Shown: one piece after another, positions 63,056-64,000 of the stretch | How the letters are laid out: every line of letters begins with the position of its first letter | Numbering within the stretch: position 1 is the first letter of the stretch | From: Apoderus coryli | Taxonomy: Eukaryota; Arthropoda; Insecta; Coleoptera; Attelabidae | Reading direction: 5' to 3' | NCBI GenBank assembly: GCA_911728435.2 | Contig: OU452199.1 | Location: 25,244,860 to 25,308,859 of the forward strand | DNA length: 64,000 nt | Program-made: the position numbers and the translations under genes | Notes under the pieces: generated by a model | The model's database searches: none | Told to the model about the DNA's origin: nothing | The model's input: only the letters and a program-made list of their open reading frames with translations

Positions 63056-64000
63056 ATTTTTAGGGCGCCGTAACATATCAGCAAAAAATAACTTAGAAAA
63101 AACGTTGTTCATTGACATGTCGAAACATGAACGGATGCAATATTGTATGCGTGTTATGTAGGTTTTCATTATATATAATATATTTTCTTGAGGGACGCAG
63201 TATTATATACAATCGTGGTAATTTATAGGTCTACTAATTTAAAACCCCTCGAAAAAGAGAGAAAATAACGATGCGGCAGCACTGTGGGACGCTGCAATAT
63301 CCGTAAAAACGAGGAAAAAATATATTTTGGAGTTGATAATGATAGCAAGATGAAAGGAGCTAGTAATGATAGCACGACCTAAAAATTAATATATAATAAC
63401 GAGTGATCTTCGCGTCTTTGTCGAAAAGTGGGAAAAAAAGGCCAAAAGTTGGGCGGAATTGGCATCTAGCCACGCCGAAGGCGTGGCCCCCGCTTTATTG
63501 ATATAGAAACTTTATATTTTGCAGACTGGAATAGGCTGCTTATCAAAACTGATTGAATGCATTAAAATTATGTATTTTAATCATTTATTCACCTCTGTAG
63601 AAACGTAATTAAAGTGTGAGAAGGAGGTGAATAACTTTTTCTACGAGGAAATTCATGAAAACAACAGTACAAAACTGCAAAAAATGCTACTACTAAATCA
63701 ATAAATTTACCTTTTTTCAACATCCACACATACAATGAAAGCATTTTGATTTATACTAGGCACTGTTCTAAACACGGGAGTGCACTTTTACGGTATGATA
63801 CGGCCCTTTATTACATTTTTAATTGTAAACTAAAAATGTTGGAAATTCTTCGACACTTTGTACATCAATAACCTAGAAAAATTGCGAAAATCGCGGTTGC
63901 CACACTTTATTTGAACACTTTCATCATAAACATATTCCTCATAGTTTCACGCAATATATTTACACATGGAATATGATTAGATACTTAATTTTCCAACAAA
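63056..64000. other. Non-coding stretch
   Basis: Contains the hairpin at 63469-63487 and, at the very end (63945-64000), the start of a repeat also found at 50797-50900. No gene is seen. Confidence 0.4.
63469..63487. repeat. GC-rich hairpin
   Basis: GCCACGCC-GAA-GGCGTGGC: an 8-bp perfect stem with a three-base loop, followed by CCCCGCTTTATTG. The array hairpin near 41965 has the same design (8-bp stem, TTC/GAA loop) with different stem bases. Confidence 0.6.

Overview
This 64 kb window looks like repeat-dense nuclear DNA from an insect; a beetle is the best guess, but the species cannot be read from the sequence. The evidence is a strongly AT-rich background, animal transposon families (Penelope-like, Copia, R1-like and CR1/Jockey-like LINEs, pogo-like), an array resembling the insect telomere repeat TTAGG, and the absence of bacterial gene packing. 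I find no intact cellular gene. Almost everything recognisable is mobile-element DNA, from apparently intact copies to deeply decayed relics.

Layout. 1-3.9 kb is non-coding with a 0.7 kb palindromic element and two hairpins. 3.9-9.5 kb is a head-to-head pair of Penelope-like elements, flanked by a 14-bp target duplication, with a hammerhead-ribozyme motif near each outer end. 9.5-16.5 kb holds non-coding repeats, a tRNA-like Pol III module and decayed transposase, Gypsy-like and LINE scraps. 16.7-21.6 kb holds a LINE relic, two Penelope-type hammerheads, a pogo-like transposase in two pieces and a broken THAP-domain gene between them. 21.4-25.2 kb has hammerhead-bearing short elements and a palindromic MITE. 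25.6-37.0 kb carries five copies of a roughly 1.9 kb non-coding element, four of them in two tail-to-tail inverted pairs, plus a LINE relic and a candidate solo LTR.

37.0-50.6 kb is a nested composite framed by inverted repeats of about 175 bp. Its core is a telomere-like (TTAGTTAGGTAGGAGG-type) array, into which two R1-like LINEs inserted in the same orientation and an intact Copia element with identical LTRs inserted later. 50.6-64 kb contains a second copy of the tRNA-like repeat, LINE relics, a 336-bp tandem unit carrying a near-canonical hammerhead ribozyme, a 680-bp (ATATT)n microsatellite and a satellite of about 258 bp per unit.

How the parts work together. Penelope-like and Copia elements still have uninterrupted polymerase frames and could supply enzymes. 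The short hammerhead elements encode nothing; their tandem structure and ribozyme fit retrozymes, non-autonomous elements thought to copy through circular RNA using another element's reverse transcriptase. Seven hammerhead motifs of two types in 64 kb, beside a recent Penelope insertion, are the most unusual content here.
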